From Sulfurovum sp. (GTDB lineage Bacteria; Campylobacterota; Campylobacteria; Campylobacterales; Sulfurovaceae), in contig JAQVHV010000006.1 of assembly GCA_028696055.1 (NCBI GenBank), positions 1 to 38,556 on the forward strand: a DNA stretch of 38,556 bases, read 5' to 3'. The notes under the pieces are model-generated. The model did no database searches, was not told where the DNA came from, and saw nothing but the letters and a program-made list of their open reading frames with translations. Made by a program: the position numbers and the translations under genes. The number at the start of each line of letters is the position of its first letter. Position 1 is the stretch's first letter. This document shows positions 19,178 through 28,946 of the stretch, one piece after another.

Positions 19178-19894
19178 TTACAATCCGGCAGTATAGATAT
19201 CGTCGGTATCTTCTATGACGCGCTTGGCTTTGACAAATGTCCGGGCATAGCTTCCGTGCGTGATCGGTGAGATGATAATGCCCTGTTTTTTGGAAGCGGC
19301 ATGGATGAACTCGCCGTTGCCGATATAGATCCCCACATGCGTAATGGGGATATTACGTTTTCGGTCGGTCAGGAAGAAGAGCAGGTCTCCCTTTTTCAGT
19401 TCATCCAGACTCACCTCTCTTCCTACCCTGGACTGTTCCCATGCGGTACGCGGCAGGTTGATCTGGTGTTTTCTGTAAAGGTACTGGACATAGCCGGAGC
19501 AGTCAAAGCCCTGCGGGGTGGTCCCGCCCCAGACATATCTGCCCCCTTTGAAATACTTGGCATCCTCAAGGATCTGTGTGCTCTGGTCGGGAGAGAGGCT
19601 GAAACTCACCCCCATTTTTTCTGCCTGCGCTTTGGCGATGGCAAGATGTTTGGCGCGTTCTTTGGCCAGCCAGGCCCTTCTTGCATGATGCTCTACGGAG
19701 TTGAGCTCGTCATAGAGTGCCTGGATGGAGTATTCGCTGGCTTTTTGCGAGATCGCGGCATTGTGCGTCGGTTCCAGACGCTTGACCTCTACGGTATTGT
19801 TGTTTGGATCAGTGACGATAAAAAGACTGCCATATCCCACCGAACAGTACAGAGTCACGGAGAACAGCCATCTCTTCATTTTCCTAACCTTCAC
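19178..19894 (-). CDS. NlpC/P60 family cell-wall hydrolase
   Basis: GFDCSGYVQYLYRKHQINLPRTAWEQ...HVGIYIGNGEFIHA. Confidence 0.92.
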   Translation of the reverse strand: MKVRKMKRWLFSVTLYCSVGYGSLFIVTDPNNNTVEVKRLEPTHNAAISQKASEYSIQALYDELNSVEHHARRAWLAKERAKHLAIAKAQAEKMGVSFSLSPDQSTQILEDAKYFKGGRYVWGGTTPQGFDCSGYVQYLYRKHQINLPRTAWEQSRVGREVSLDELKKGDLLFFLTDRKRNIPITHVGIYIGNGEFIHAASKKQGIIISPITHGSYARTFVKAKRVIEDTDDIYTAGL

Positions 19895-19980
19895 CTTGCT
19901 TTGAGGTAGTATATCAAAATTTCATCGACACTTACAGAGCGTTTCCGTCATTTTTCAGCTTTTAGGCTATAATTCGCCTC

Positions 19981-21117
19981 ATGAATCCTATCGTTATTAT
20001 AGGCGGGGGTGCCAGCGCATTGATGCTTGCCTCTTTGCTGCCGCCGAACACCGCTACCATCATAGAAGCCAACGCAAAAACCGGTGCCAAAATACAGGTA
20101 TCGGGCGGCGGCAAGTGCAATATCACCAACCGGGTGATGGATCCCGCCTACTTTCTTGGCGAGGAGTATTTTATCCAGCCGGCGCTAGATCTGTTTGATG
20201 AAAAGATGCTGCTGGAGTGGCTGAAAAAAAGAGGGCTTAACCCCGTCATACGCAAAGGTACCCAGTACTTCTGCCCACAGAGCTCTAAAGAGATACTGGG
20301 TATCTTCCAGCGTGAATGCAGCAAACAGCAGATAGTGTTGAATGAGAAGGTCATCGGTGTCACCAGAAAAGGGAAGGGCTTTGAGGTAAAGACCGATAGA
20401 AGAACCCTAAACGCAGAGAGGGTGGTCATCGCTTCGGGAGGACTGAGTTACCCCCAGCTCAATGCCAGCGATATCGGCTACAGGATCGCCGAGTCGTTCG
20501 GGCATACCATTGTCAAAACCGCACCGGCACTGGTCGGACTGACGCTGCAGCCTGGAGAGTTTTTCTTTAAAGAACTCTCCGGAGCCTCAACAGAGGTCAG
20601 GATCACGGTAGGAGAGAAGGTGGTCGAAGGGTCGCTGCTTTTTGCGCATAAAGGGATCAGCGGCCCTGCGGTACTGAACGCCTCTCTCTACTGGGAAAAG
20701 GGAAAGATAGAGATCGATTTCCTGCCTGATGTTGATTGGGATACCTTTGTGCGCAGCGAGAAAAACATCTCTTCCCTCCTGCCTATGCCAAAGCGTGTCA
20801 CAAAGGCATTTTTGCTACAATTGGACCTTCAGGATAAACCGGGAAAAAAGCTCACTTCATCAGAACTGGAACGGTTAAAATCGCTCTCCCGCTATTGCTT
20901 CGCGCCCGCGGGTACGTTCGGCTATGCCAAGGCTGAAGTGACCAAAGGCGGAGTCGCTGCCGATGAGGTGAATGCCTATACGATGATGAGCGAAAAAGAG
21001 GAGGGGCTTTACTTTATCGGTGAAGTCCTGGATGTGACGGGGAGACTGGGCGGATATAATTTTCAGTGGGCATTTTCAAGCGCCTATGTCTGTTATCAGC
21101 ATCTCATAAATACCTAG
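19981..21117 (+). CDS. NAD(P)/FAD-dependent oxidoreductase, HI0933/YhiN family
   Basis: IIGGGASALMLASLL; KIQVSGGGKCNITN; GGLSYPQ; VTKGGVAADEVN; DVTGRLGGYNFQWAFSSA. Confidence 0.92.
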   Translation: MNPIVIIGGGASALMLASLLPPNTATIIEANAKTGAKIQVSGGGKCNITNRVMDPAYFLGEEYFIQPALDLFDEKMLLEWLKKRGLNPVIRKGTQYFCPQSSKEILGIFQRECSKQQIVLNEKVIGVTRKGKGFEVKTDRRTLNAERVVIASGGLSYPQLNASDIGYRIAESFGHTIVKTAPALVGLTLQPGEFFFKELSGASTEVRITVGEKVVEGSLLFAHKGISGPAVLNASLYWEKGKIEIDFLPDVDWDTFVRSEKNISSLLPMPKRVTKAFLLQLDLQDKPGKKLTSSELERLKSLSRYCFAPAGTFGYAKAEVTKGGVAADEVNAYTMMSEKEEGLYFIGEVLDVTGRLGGYNFQWAFSSAYVCYQHLINT

Positions 21118-21132
21118 AACCAGAAGGAAGAA

Positions 21133-22374
21133 ATGAAAATCAGAGTACCGGCAGTGCTTCTTGTCGCTTTAGCGTTCAGCGGCTGTGCCAACACACCGGA
21201 TGAAGAGGGGTGGAGATCTTCGCAAAAAAAAGAGTTTTTGGAGATACTGAAGGAAGACAGGTATGCTTCGATCTGTGAGCATCAGCCGCTCTATAAAAAA
21301 GTAAAACAAACAGAGAACTCCAGGTTGATGAGCAAACTGCTTGTGGAGTATACAGAGAACCTTGCCAACGGCTGTATCGACCTTAAAAAGTTCAGAGAGG
21401 TTCAAGCTGCCAAAAAAAAGAGAAAGATCGAATCGCACTATGACCTCTATCTGCAAAAAGTGGACAGCACGCAGATCCTTGCACAGATCAAGGCAGGACA
21501 GACGATAGAGAATATTCTTAAGCCTTATATCCCGGCTACGGATCAGTTTCCCAAACTTCTCAAGGCATACCATGCCGTAAAGGACAAAGAGCGTGTGACA
21601 CCAGAGCAGCTTTACACTATCCGTCTCAACATCGAAAGAACCAAGATCATGCGTCCCGACCTTGGGGAAGATTATGCGCTGGTGAATATCCCTGAGTTCA
21701 AGGTGCGTATCAGAAAAGGCGAGGAGACGGTACTGAAGTCTGCTGTGATCGTAGGGCAGAAAAACCTGCAAACCCCCGTATTTGCAGAACCGATGCAGTA
21801 TATCACGCTGAACCCGCAGTGGGGGGTTCCCGACAGTATCGCACGAAACGAGATCATACCCCACGTACTCAAAGACCCCGCCTACCTGGCACGCAACAAT
21901 ATGGTCATACGCCGTGATTACAATCTGAATTCGAAAAATGTTGCGTTGAACGATGTCAATCTTGCGGCCTACAGGGGAGGGAGAGGTGCTGTGCCGTTCA
22001 AGTTTATAGAAAAGCCCTCGGAACGAAATGTGCTGGGGCGTATCAAGTTTATCTTCCCCAACAGCCACGCAGTCTATATGCATGATACCCAGGCAAAGTC
22101 GCTTTTCCAGCGTAAAGTACGTACCTTCAGCCACGGCTGTGTAAGGGTGGAAAAACCCAATGAGATGCTGATCTATATCGCAAGCAATTTTACCAATGAA
22201 ACGCCGGAGAGCATCATGAAAAAATACGAATCGCTCAAAACACACCATATCTCTTTGAAAAAAAGGATGATGGTACATACGGCATATATGACCAGCTATG
22301 TGGATCAAAACGGAACAGTATTGATGTTCAATGATATCTACGGATTTGACAGAGATCAGGTGCTGAACTTCTAA
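21133..22374 (+). CDS. L,D-transpeptidase (YkuD) family lipoprotein
   Basis: Lipobox LAFSGCAN; IKFIFPNSHAVYMHDT...FSHGCVRVEKP catalytic motif. Confidence 0.92.
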   Translation: MKIRVPAVLLVALAFSGCANTPDEEGWRSSQKKEFLEILKEDRYASICEHQPLYKKVKQTENSRLMSKLLVEYTENLANGCIDLKKFREVQAAKKKRKIESHYDLYLQKVDSTQILAQIKAGQTIENILKPYIPATDQFPKLLKAYHAVKDKERVTPEQLYTIRLNIERTKIMRPDLGEDYALVNIPEFKVRIRKGEETVLKSAVIVGQKNLQTPVFAEPMQYITLNPQWGVPDSIARNEIIPHVLKDPAYLARNNMVIRRDYNLNSKNVALNDVNLAAYRGGRGAVPFKFIEKPSERNVLGRIKFIFPNSHAVYMHDTQAKSLFQRKVRTFSHGCVRVEKPNEMLIYIASNFTNETPESIMKKYESLKTHHISLKKRMMVHTAYMTSYVDQNGTVLMFNDIYGFDRDQVLNF

Positions 22375-22389
22375 ATAAGAGAGGAAAAG

Positions 22390-22605
22390 ATGAAAGAGTA
22401 CAAAGCGATTATTTACCAGGAGGGGATGCTCGGGTCACTGCTTCTTGGCGAATCCAAGATCAATCCGGTTCGTTTTTCGGAGTTTCTCAACACCAATGCA
22501 AAAGAAGGATGGGAAGTGGTCACGATGGAAAAAGATGTACGGAGAATGTTGCTTTTCTTTAAAAGAGAAGGATATGTAGTCATTATGCAAAGGGAGAAAA
22601 AGTAG
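22390..22605 (+). CDS. DUF4177-like small protein
   Basis: LGSLLLGESKINPVRFSEFLNTNAKEGWEVVTMEKD..; upstream gaggaaaag RBS. Confidence 0.65.
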   Translation: MKEYKAIIYQEGMLGSLLLGESKINPVRFSEFLNTNAKEGWEVVTMEKDVRRMLLFFKREGYVVIMQREKK

Positions 22606-22827
22606 ATGAAAGCAATGAAAATCGCAAGTCTTATCAGCGGCACGGTCTTCGTCCTCTATGCGGTACTTCTGCTGCTGCAACTCTGGATGGAGGTGGTCAG
22701 CTGGAGTGTCTTTGTGAAGCTTACGATCACCGCGGCTGTACTCATCGTAGTGACGTTCGGTGTCGCCTTGCTTTACCGGGAGTATATCGAAGAGAAGCAA
22801 ATGAAGGATGACCACTTCATTGACTAA
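22606..22827 (+). CDS. Small membrane protein, two predicted helices
   Basis: 73 aa, two hydrophobic segments; starts directly after the previous stop. Confidence 0.6.
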   Translation: MKAMKIASLISGTVFVLYAVLLLLQLWMEVVSWSVFVKLTITAAVLIVVTFGVALLYREYIEEKQMKDDHFID

Positions 22828-22983
22828 TTGACAGAGGATCTGTTTTAAATCACCCAGGTTGGCAGGAGGACTCTTTGGCTTTTTGAGCTCCAGGAATGGG
22901 GAGGAAAAAGTTTGTGATACCTTGAAATGTATAGCATAAGTGCCGTTATGATAAAATACTTCAATTTTATTGAACGGTACACT

Positions 22984-23718
22984 ATGGCATCAAAAGAGAT
23001 CATCTACAACAATCAACCATTTCAACTCTCCTACGAACTCCTCAACCCCGCAGCCAAAGATGCGATCCTGATCCTGCATGGCTGGGGCAGCAACAAAGAG
23101 ATCATGAAGCAGGCTTTCGGAAACACACTTCCGGAGTATAAACATATTTATCTGGATATGCCCGGGTTCGGCAAAAGCAGCAATGAGATGATCCTTACTA
23201 CCGAGGATTACGGAAAAATCGTCACGCTCTTTTTGGAAGCGCTGGGGGTAAGGCCCAAAATCGCAATGGGGCACTCCTTTGGGGGCAAGGTAGCCACACT
23301 GCTCAATACCCCCTGCCTGGTGCTTCTCTCAAGTGCCGGTGTAGTGACGGAGAAACCATGGTCGGTAAAAGTGAAGATCGCCACCTTTAAGCTCCTCAAA
23401 CCGCTGGGATTCAAAAAGCTCAGAGACATTTTCCGCTCAGCCGATGTGACGGGTATGAGTCATGAGATGTATGAGACCTTCAAAAACGTGGTGGATGAGG
23501 ATTTTGAGTATGAATTTGCCAGAAGCCGTTCCAAGGCACTCTGTTTCTGGGGGAAAGAGGATACGGCCACACCGCTTTATACCGGTGAGAAGATCGCAGG
23601 ACTGATCCCTGAGAGCAGATTCTATCCGCTTGAGGGGGACCACTACTTCTTCTTGCGCCATAAAGCGTTTATCGCACAAACCATCATAGAAGAATGCAAG
23701 GAGCAACACGAATGCTAA
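22984..23718 (+). CDS. Alpha/beta hydrolase
   Basis: LHGWGSNKEIM; MGHSFGGKVA nucleophile elbow; GDHYFFL catalytic His. Confidence 0.88.
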   Translation: MASKEIIYNNQPFQLSYELLNPAAKDAILILHGWGSNKEIMKQAFGNTLPEYKHIYLDMPGFGKSSNEMILTTEDYGKIVTLFLEALGVRPKIAMGHSFGGKVATLLNTPCLVLLSSAGVVTEKPWSVKVKIATFKLLKPLGFKKLRDIFRSADVTGMSHEMYETFKNVVDEDFEYEFARSRSKALCFWGKEDTATPLYTGEKIAGLIPESRFYPLEGDHYFFLRHKAFIAQTIIEECKEQHEC

Positions 23719-25166
23719 TACTCAATACGATCGCCTATCTGCTTTTTATCGCCGCTATCGGATACTATTTTATCACCAACCTCCAGTGGTACAGCTATAA
23801 GCTCGAACGTGTCATCTTCCACCATACGAAGACATGGTGGCACTTTGTCTACTTTTTGGTACCGTTTGCACTGTATGCTTTGGTCGAGGGGATCAGTCAG
23901 TTCGGATTTGTTGTAGCGTTTGCCTATCTGCCGCTGCTTTATCTGTGGTACAAGGGGCTGGATAAACCTCTGGTCTTTACAGGAAGAGTGAAACGCTTTT
24001 ATGCCGCACTGATCTTGTTCGCGCTCTTTATCGCCGTGGCCTTTCAGCACTTTGGGGTGGTACTTCCTCTTTTCCTGGCGTATGCTGTTTCGATGTTCAT
24101 CGAGAAGATGCTCTTTGAGGGCTTTAAACGCAAGGCAGAGCAGAAGCTCGCAGAGATGGAGGATATGATCGTAGTGGGGATCACCGCAAGCTACGGCAAG
24201 ACCAGCATCAAGAACTTTATCACCCATATCCTCTCAAGCAGATATAAGACCTACGCCACACCGCGTTCGGTCAATACCCTTGGCGGTGTGATGAAAGATA
24301 TCAACGATGACCTTCCTGCCGATACGGAAGTCTATGTCGTGGAGATGGGGGCAAGGGGCGAAGGGGATATCAAAGAGATCGCGACCTTTGTCAACCCGCA
24401 CTATGTGGCGGTAGGCAAGATCGGGCCTGCACATATCGAGTATTTCAAGACACTGGAGAATATCCGCAATACCAAAATGGAGATCCTGCTGAGCAAGCGT
24501 CTTAAAAGCGCGTGGGTGCACGAGAGTGCAATGGTTCGACCAGAAGCGCATGTCCATACTTTCGGTAGCAAAGAGAACTTGAATATCAAGACCGTACTGC
24601 CGGCGCCGCAAGCTGTCATCGGGGAGGTGAAAGCGACGCTAGAGGGCACCAGCTTTACTCTTGACGGAGTAGAGTACAAGGCGGCTATCCTGGGAGCCTT
24701 CAATGCGATCAATCTCGCCGCAGCGGTACAGATCGCCAAGGAGCTGGGGATGACGACCGAAGAGATACAGGAGGGATTGGCGACACTGAAGCCTGTAGCA
24801 CACAGACTGCAGCGTATCGATGCAGGCGGCAAGGTGATCCTGGATGACAGTTTCAATGGAAATATCGACGGAATGATGGCCTCATTTGATCTGGCAGAGA
24901 GCTATCAGGGGAGAAAAGTGCTTATTACTCCCGGGCTCGTTGAAGTGGATGATGCTCTCAATGTAGAAGTTGCCCAAAGAGCCAACGCGGTCTTTGACAA
25001 GGTGATCGTCACAGGCGATCTGAACTACCAGATCTTCAAAGCACATGTGGATGCAGGAAAACTGGGAAAACTGGAGAGTAAAGCGCAGATGGAGCAGATG
25101 CTGATAGAGGAGACGAGGGCGGGGGATCTTATCCTCTTTGCCAACGATGCACCTTCTTTCATCTGA
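23712..25166 (+). CDS. Mur ligase family protein (MurF-like)
   Basis: VGITASYGKTSIKNFI P-loop; EMGARGEGDIKEIA; HRLQRIDAGGKVILDDSFNGN; overlaps the hydrolase stop (GAATGCTAA). Confidence 0.85.
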   Translation: MLILNTIAYLLFIAAIGYYFITNLQWYSYKLERVIFHHTKTWWHFVYFLVPFALYALVEGISQFGFVVAFAYLPLLYLWYKGLDKPLVFTGRVKRFYAALILFALFIAVAFQHFGVVLPLFLAYAVSMFIEKMLFEGFKRKAEQKLAEMEDMIVVGITASYGKTSIKNFITHILSSRYKTYATPRSVNTLGGVMKDINDDLPADTEVYVVEMGARGEGDIKEIATFVNPHYVAVGKIGPAHIEYFKTLENIRNTKMEILLSKRLKSAWVHESAMVRPEAHVHTFGSKENLNIKTVLPAPQAVIGEVKATLEGTSFTLDGVEYKAAILGAFNAINLAAAVQIAKELGMTTEEIQEGLATLKPVAHRLQRIDAGGKVILDDSFNGNIDGMMASFDLAESYQGRKVLITPGLVEVDDALNVEVAQRANAVFDKVIVTGDLNYQIFKAHVDAGKLGKLESKAQMEQMLIEETRAGDLILFANDAPSFI

Positions 25167-25251
25167 TTTTACTGCATCTTTGACTTGACCGCTTCGTTCC
25201 GCTCAGTCATTTACTATGAGTAAACTCTTTCGCTGCACTCACGCACTCAAG

Positions 25252-25357
25252 CCAAATCTACAGCAAACTCACATGAAAGGCTTGACTACTGCATCTTTGA
25301 TCGAATGGGCACGTTCCATTAGACCAAATCTACAGCAAACTCAGATGAAAGGCTTGA
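25252..25357 (+). repeat. 34-bp direct repeat CCAAATCTACAGCAAACTCA(C/G)ATGAAAGGCTTGA at 25252-25285 and 25324-25357
   Basis: Copies 72 bp apart with one mismatch; TACTGCATCTTTGA at 25170 is repeated at 25287. Confidence 0.85.
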
Positions 25358-25399
25358 AAGGTAGGTAGTAGGTAGGAGGGAGTAAGTAGCAGGTATGGT

Positions 25400-25420
25400 A
25401 AGCTTTTCGGTGAAAAGCTT
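25400..25420. terminator. Perfect 9-bp stem hairpin AAGCTTTTC-GGT-GAAAAGCTT followed by TTAT
   Basis: Exact inverted repeat between convergent genes 23712-25166 (+) and 25486-25980 (-). Confidence 0.5.
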
Positions 25421-25463
25421 TTATCCATTAATATTGGGCAAAGCCCGATAATGAAATTCTTTC

Positions 25464-25491
25464 ACTATTCACTATTCACTATTCACTATTC
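25464..25491. repeat. Heptanucleotide tandem repeat (ACTATTC)x4
   Basis: Read directly; overlaps the stop codon of the minus-strand ORF 25486-25980. Confidence 0.9.
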
Positions 25492-25980
25492 TTCCCCCAT
25501 CTTCTTCAAAAAGAGCTCATGTGTTCTGCTTTTGAGCGTTGCCCCTTTGATACCGTATTTTTCTTCTTCTTTGATCGTGAACCCTTCTTTTATCGCTTTG
25601 TGCAGGCGTTCCCTTACCCACATATGTATGGGTTCCCTGCATGCCATACGTGTGGTATTAAGCTCTTCTGCGTAGATATCTTCTTCACTCTGCCTGATCA
25701 GCCTCCCCTCCATGCGGTTGCAGGCATCAAAGCCGGAAAATTTCATCTCATCCAGATCAAGGTCCAGTATCGCTCTGGCTTCACGTACATCCTTACCGTC
25801 GATGACGCGTACGTGCCAGTTGCCATTAAATTTATTTTCTAAGAGAGTGCGGTTGAGCTTTTTGACCGTTTGGAGTATTTGTGAAGGAAATGAAGTGATG
25901 TTTTCAAGGTAACTCTCATTAGATTCGCTCCAAACGAAAGCAGTGAGAGCAAGTGTAACCAGAAGTGATCTTTTTGGCAT
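25486..25980 (-). CDS. META/HslJ-domain-like protein
   Basis: Signal peptide; NGNWHVRVIDGKDV...FSGFDACNRMEGRLI...TTRMACREP pattern. Confidence 0.7.
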   Translation of the reverse strand: MPKRSLLVTLALTAFVWSESNESYLENITSFPSQILQTVKKLNRTLLENKFNGNWHVRVIDGKDVREARAILDLDLDEMKFSGFDACNRMEGRLIRQSEEDIYAEELNTTRMACREPIHMWVRERLHKAIKEGFTIKEEEKYGIKGATLKSRTHELFLKKMGEE

Positions 25981-26042
25981 GGAAAGTACCCTCTATTATC
26001 TCTTTTTTGTTAGTATAAGAAATAATGACTAATGGAGCGTTT

Positions 26043-26837
26043 ATGCGGACAGTACTCTTTTTACTTTTGAACACGGTGTTACTTTTTTCTTCGGAATTGA
26101 AGCTGACCCAGAAACAGGCGGACTATATCGCAAAGAAGGTTTGGATGAACGAGGGTGCCGGACTCGACAAGTATCTGGTGCACTGGAACGAGGGAGAGGA
26201 TTTTGCATCCGTGGGGATAGGGCACTTTATCTGGTTCAGCGAGGGACATACCGAACGTTTCCGGGAGGTCTTCCCGATGGTACTTGCTTTTATGGAGGAG
26301 CGTAACGTAACGATGCCGCAGTGGCTGAATGTCAAAACCCCTTTGCCGTGGAACTCTAAAACAGAGTTTTATCGTGCCAAAAAGTCCAACAGCAAAAAGT
26401 ATCGCGAACTCTTTGCTTTTCTCAAACATACGATGCCTCAGCAGGCGGAATTCATGGCGGCAAGGCTCAGTCATGCACTTCCAGAGATGCTGGATACGAT
26501 AGAAAACCGCGATAGACAGCTTCTGATCAAGCGCCGTTTTAACCGTATGCTTTATCATACAGACGGGAGTATCGATGAGAGAGGGCTCTATATCCTGCTG
26601 GACTATACCAACTTCAAGGGAGAGGGGACACTGGAGAGCGAACGCTACAATGGGCAGGGGTGGGGGCTGCTGCAGGTGCTTGAGCACCTGGATGAAAAAG
26701 CACCGGACAAGTACAAAGCCTTTGCCGATGCCGCCAAAGCGATGCTTGGCAGACGTATCGAGAACTCTCCGCCTGCCAGAGGGGAAGAGCGCTGGCGCAA
26801 AGGGTGGAACGTAAGGCTGGATACCTACTGGAAATAA
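26043..26837 (+). CDS. Secreted protein of unknown function
   Basis: Signal peptide MRTVLFLLLNTVLLFSS; NEGAGLDKYLVHWNEGEDFASVGIGHFIWFSEGHTERF. Confidence 0.7.
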   Translation: MRTVLFLLLNTVLLFSSELKLTQKQADYIAKKVWMNEGAGLDKYLVHWNEGEDFASVGIGHFIWFSEGHTERFREVFPMVLAFMEERNVTMPQWLNVKTPLPWNSKTEFYRAKKSNSKKYRELFAFLKHTMPQQAEFMAARLSHALPEMLDTIENRDRQLLIKRRFNRMLYHTDGSIDERGLYILLDYTNFKGEGTLESERYNGQGWGLLQVLEHLDEKAPDKYKAFADAAKAMLGRRIENSPPARGEERWRKGWNVRLDTYWK

Positions 26838-26958
26838 CTGATGTTCATTGGAACGCAACTCTCCCAGGCGGACGGCTTCAGCGCCGGCTCTGCAAAAAAA
26901 TTCCCCTTCTGTTTAAGGTTTTTTCAGTAGCAGGAGGGTATAATGTCATCCTGCTTAT

Positions 26959-27036
26959 CGGGGCGTGGCGCAGTCTGGCTAGCGTGCTACCTTGGGGTGG
27001 TAGAGGTCGCCGGTTCGAGTCCGGTCGCTCCGACCA
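26959..27036 (+). tRNA. tRNA-Pro (anticodon GGG), CCA encoded
   Basis: Acceptor CGGGGCG/CGCTCCG; anticodon stem CTACC-TTGGGGT-GGTAG; T-arm GCCGGTTCGAGTCCGGT; ends ACCA. Confidence 0.93.
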
Positions 27037-27056
27037 TTTGTTAATCACCGAATAGA

Positions 27057-27242
27057 TTATTTCTCCGTTTTGGGTTCATCACTCTTTTTATTGTCTATCA
27101 TCTTTTTTGCAGTAAAAATTTTATTGCAATGATTGCATTGATATAAAGGCGGAACTCCAAGCAGCCTTTTTTTGAAAAATCCCCTTTTTTTTCTTTGGAT
27201 ATCAAAGCTTTTGCAGTATGGGCAATATCTCTGTGATTCCAT
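27057..27242 (-). CDS. Small zinc-ribbon protein
   Basis: MESQRYCPYCKSFDIQ...LYQCNHCNKIFTAKK: two CxxC pairs. Confidence 0.65.
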   Translation of the reverse strand: MESQRYCPYCKSFDIQRKKRGFFKKRLLGVPPLYQCNHCNKIFTAKKMIDNKKSDEPKTEK

Positions 27243-27444
27243 TTTATACCCCCTTTTTTTATAGATACTTATCACTTCTTATTATACATAAAATCTATTA
27301 CATAAGGGTTTCAGAAAAACAAAAACTTTTGGAGAGCAAGGAGATTCTGTTTGTTTGATAGATGAAGTTTGCTCAAGCAGGTATGTTTTGGATTTTGAGA
27401 GAAAGAGCGTTATTGTGCTGCGGCGGAGTGCCGCAGCGCAGAGA

Positions 27445-28830
27445 TTACATAAAGAGTTCGCGTTTGACGCCTGCAAACCACTCTCTTGTTGCTTTGCCTG
27501 TGCCTTTTGATCTGAATTTGCCGTTTCCGTCTTTTGGCTTTGGAACATTTCCGTTTCCTACAAGCATACCGTTTTCATGGGCAACAAACTCATGGGTTAC
27601 CATGATCGCTTCTTCCGGGTTGCCGCTGACCATAGAGTAGCAGACATTACCTACAGGGACCGGAAGACCTGCTTTTGGATCAAATGATTTGCCTGCAAGC
27701 TGAGCCTGGATCTGCCCTGCTGCACGTTTCGCTGTCCAGATCGCTGTGTGGCCACTTGGCGGAATACCGTGACTTACAGCATCCCCGATGACATAAACGT
27801 CTTTATCGGTTTTTGAGCGGAGCGTATATCCATCCATAAGGGCATATCCGGCAGGATTTGTCTCAAGTCCGGCCATTTTGATCACCGGTGAACAGATATT
27901 GTTCGGGATAAGGTTACATACCTGGTACTTGATCGTATGTTTTTTCGCCTCTTCGGGATCGCCCTCAAGCAGTGAAGCCGCATCGGTGAACTCAAGGTAG
28001 GTGATCTCGTTTTTTGCAGGGTCAACATCGATCACTTTTGTGAATCCTTTATAATCGATGATGCCGTCATAGAGATCTTTCCAGCTCTCCTGGAAGGCTG
28101 CACCTTTGGAGAACTTGCCGCCTCTGGTATCCAGTACGATCACTTTCCCTTTGATCCCCTCTTCTTTGAGGTAGTTCGCGACCATCGATGTTCTCTCGTA
28201 GGGTGCCGGAGGACATCTGTATTTACCCTGTGCCGGCGGTACGATCACCACATCACCGTCATCCATATCGACAAGCTGTCTTTTGAGCGCAAGGTGTTCG
28301 CTTCCGGGCATCAATGCAGCAGGACAAGCATGTGCTACATGAGCGATCTTCTCCTCGCTCCACTCCGGGAACTGCCCTTTGTAGTCATACGCGATACCCG
28401 GAGAGAGTACAAGGATATCATAGGTAAAGTTACCATTGGTCGTAGTGACAGTTTTTGCTTTTCTGTCGATCGCCGTTACTTCCGCCTGCACGAAGTTGTA
28501 TCCGTGTTTGGTTGCCGGTGCATAGAAGTCGTGCGTCAATGTCTCAAGGGAAACACCCTCAAGGCCGCCAAGGTAAGTGTTGCTGAACGGACATGCCATA
28601 AAGATGTCTTTTTTCTCGATCACAGTTACGTCAATAGTTTTATCTTTTTTCTTCAACTCTTTGGCTATCGTCAGGCCACCAAAACCGCCTCCCACGACTA
28701 GAACAGTTTTCCCGCTTGCTTTATTAGCTATTTCTGCCGCACCGGCTGTTGTAACTGCCACTGACGGCAATACAGCTGCCGCTGCAGCTACACCTGCAAG
28801 TTTAAATAGATCTCTTCTTTCCATACTCAT
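27445..28830 (-). CDS. Tat-exported FAD oxidoreductase, flavocytochrome c sulfide dehydrogenase (FccB/SoxF)-like
   Basis: ERRDLFKLAGVAAAAAVLP leader; TVLVVGGGFGGLTIAKEL; CPFSNTYLGG; YVIGDAVSHGIPPSGHTAIWTAKRAAGQI. Confidence 0.85.
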   Translation of the reverse strand: MSMERRDLFKLAGVAAAAAVLPSVAVTTAGAAEIANKASGKTVLVVGGGFGGLTIAKELKKKDKTIDVTVIEKKDIFMACPFSNTYLGGLEGVSLETLTHDFYAPATKHGYNFVQAEVTAIDRKAKTVTTTNGNFTYDILVLSPGIAYDYKGQFPEWSEEKIAHVAHACPAALMPGSEHLALKRQLVDMDDGDVVIVPPAQGKYRCPPAPYERTSMVANYLKEEGIKGKVIVLDTRGGKFSKGAAFQESWKDLYDGIIDYKGFTKVIDVDPAKNEITYLEFTDAASLLEGDPEEAKKHTIKYQVCNLIPNNICSPVIKMAGLETNPAGYALMDGYTLRSKTDKDVYVIGDAVSHGIPPSGHTAIWTAKRAAGQIQAQLAGKSFDPKAGLPVPVGNVCYSMVSGNPEEAIMVTHEFVAHENGMLVGNGNVPKPKDGNGKFRSKGTGKATREWFAGVKRELFM

Positions 28831-28946
28831 GTTGTCTTCCTTTTAATTTTTGGGGTAACGTTATCTTAACAACTAAAACTTAAATAAATTATGAATTTTA
28901 TAGATAATTTAAATAAAAATTTTAAAATAATCTAAAATAATATTAA

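Noticed and set aside
21169-22308. 379-aa minus-strand ORF opposite the YkuD gene
   Set aside because: Antisense shadow; the sense frame has the SHGCVR catalytic motif.
26959-27300. tRNA-Pro as a possible integration site
   Set aside because: No duplicated tRNA 3' end, integrase or mobile genes seen nearby.
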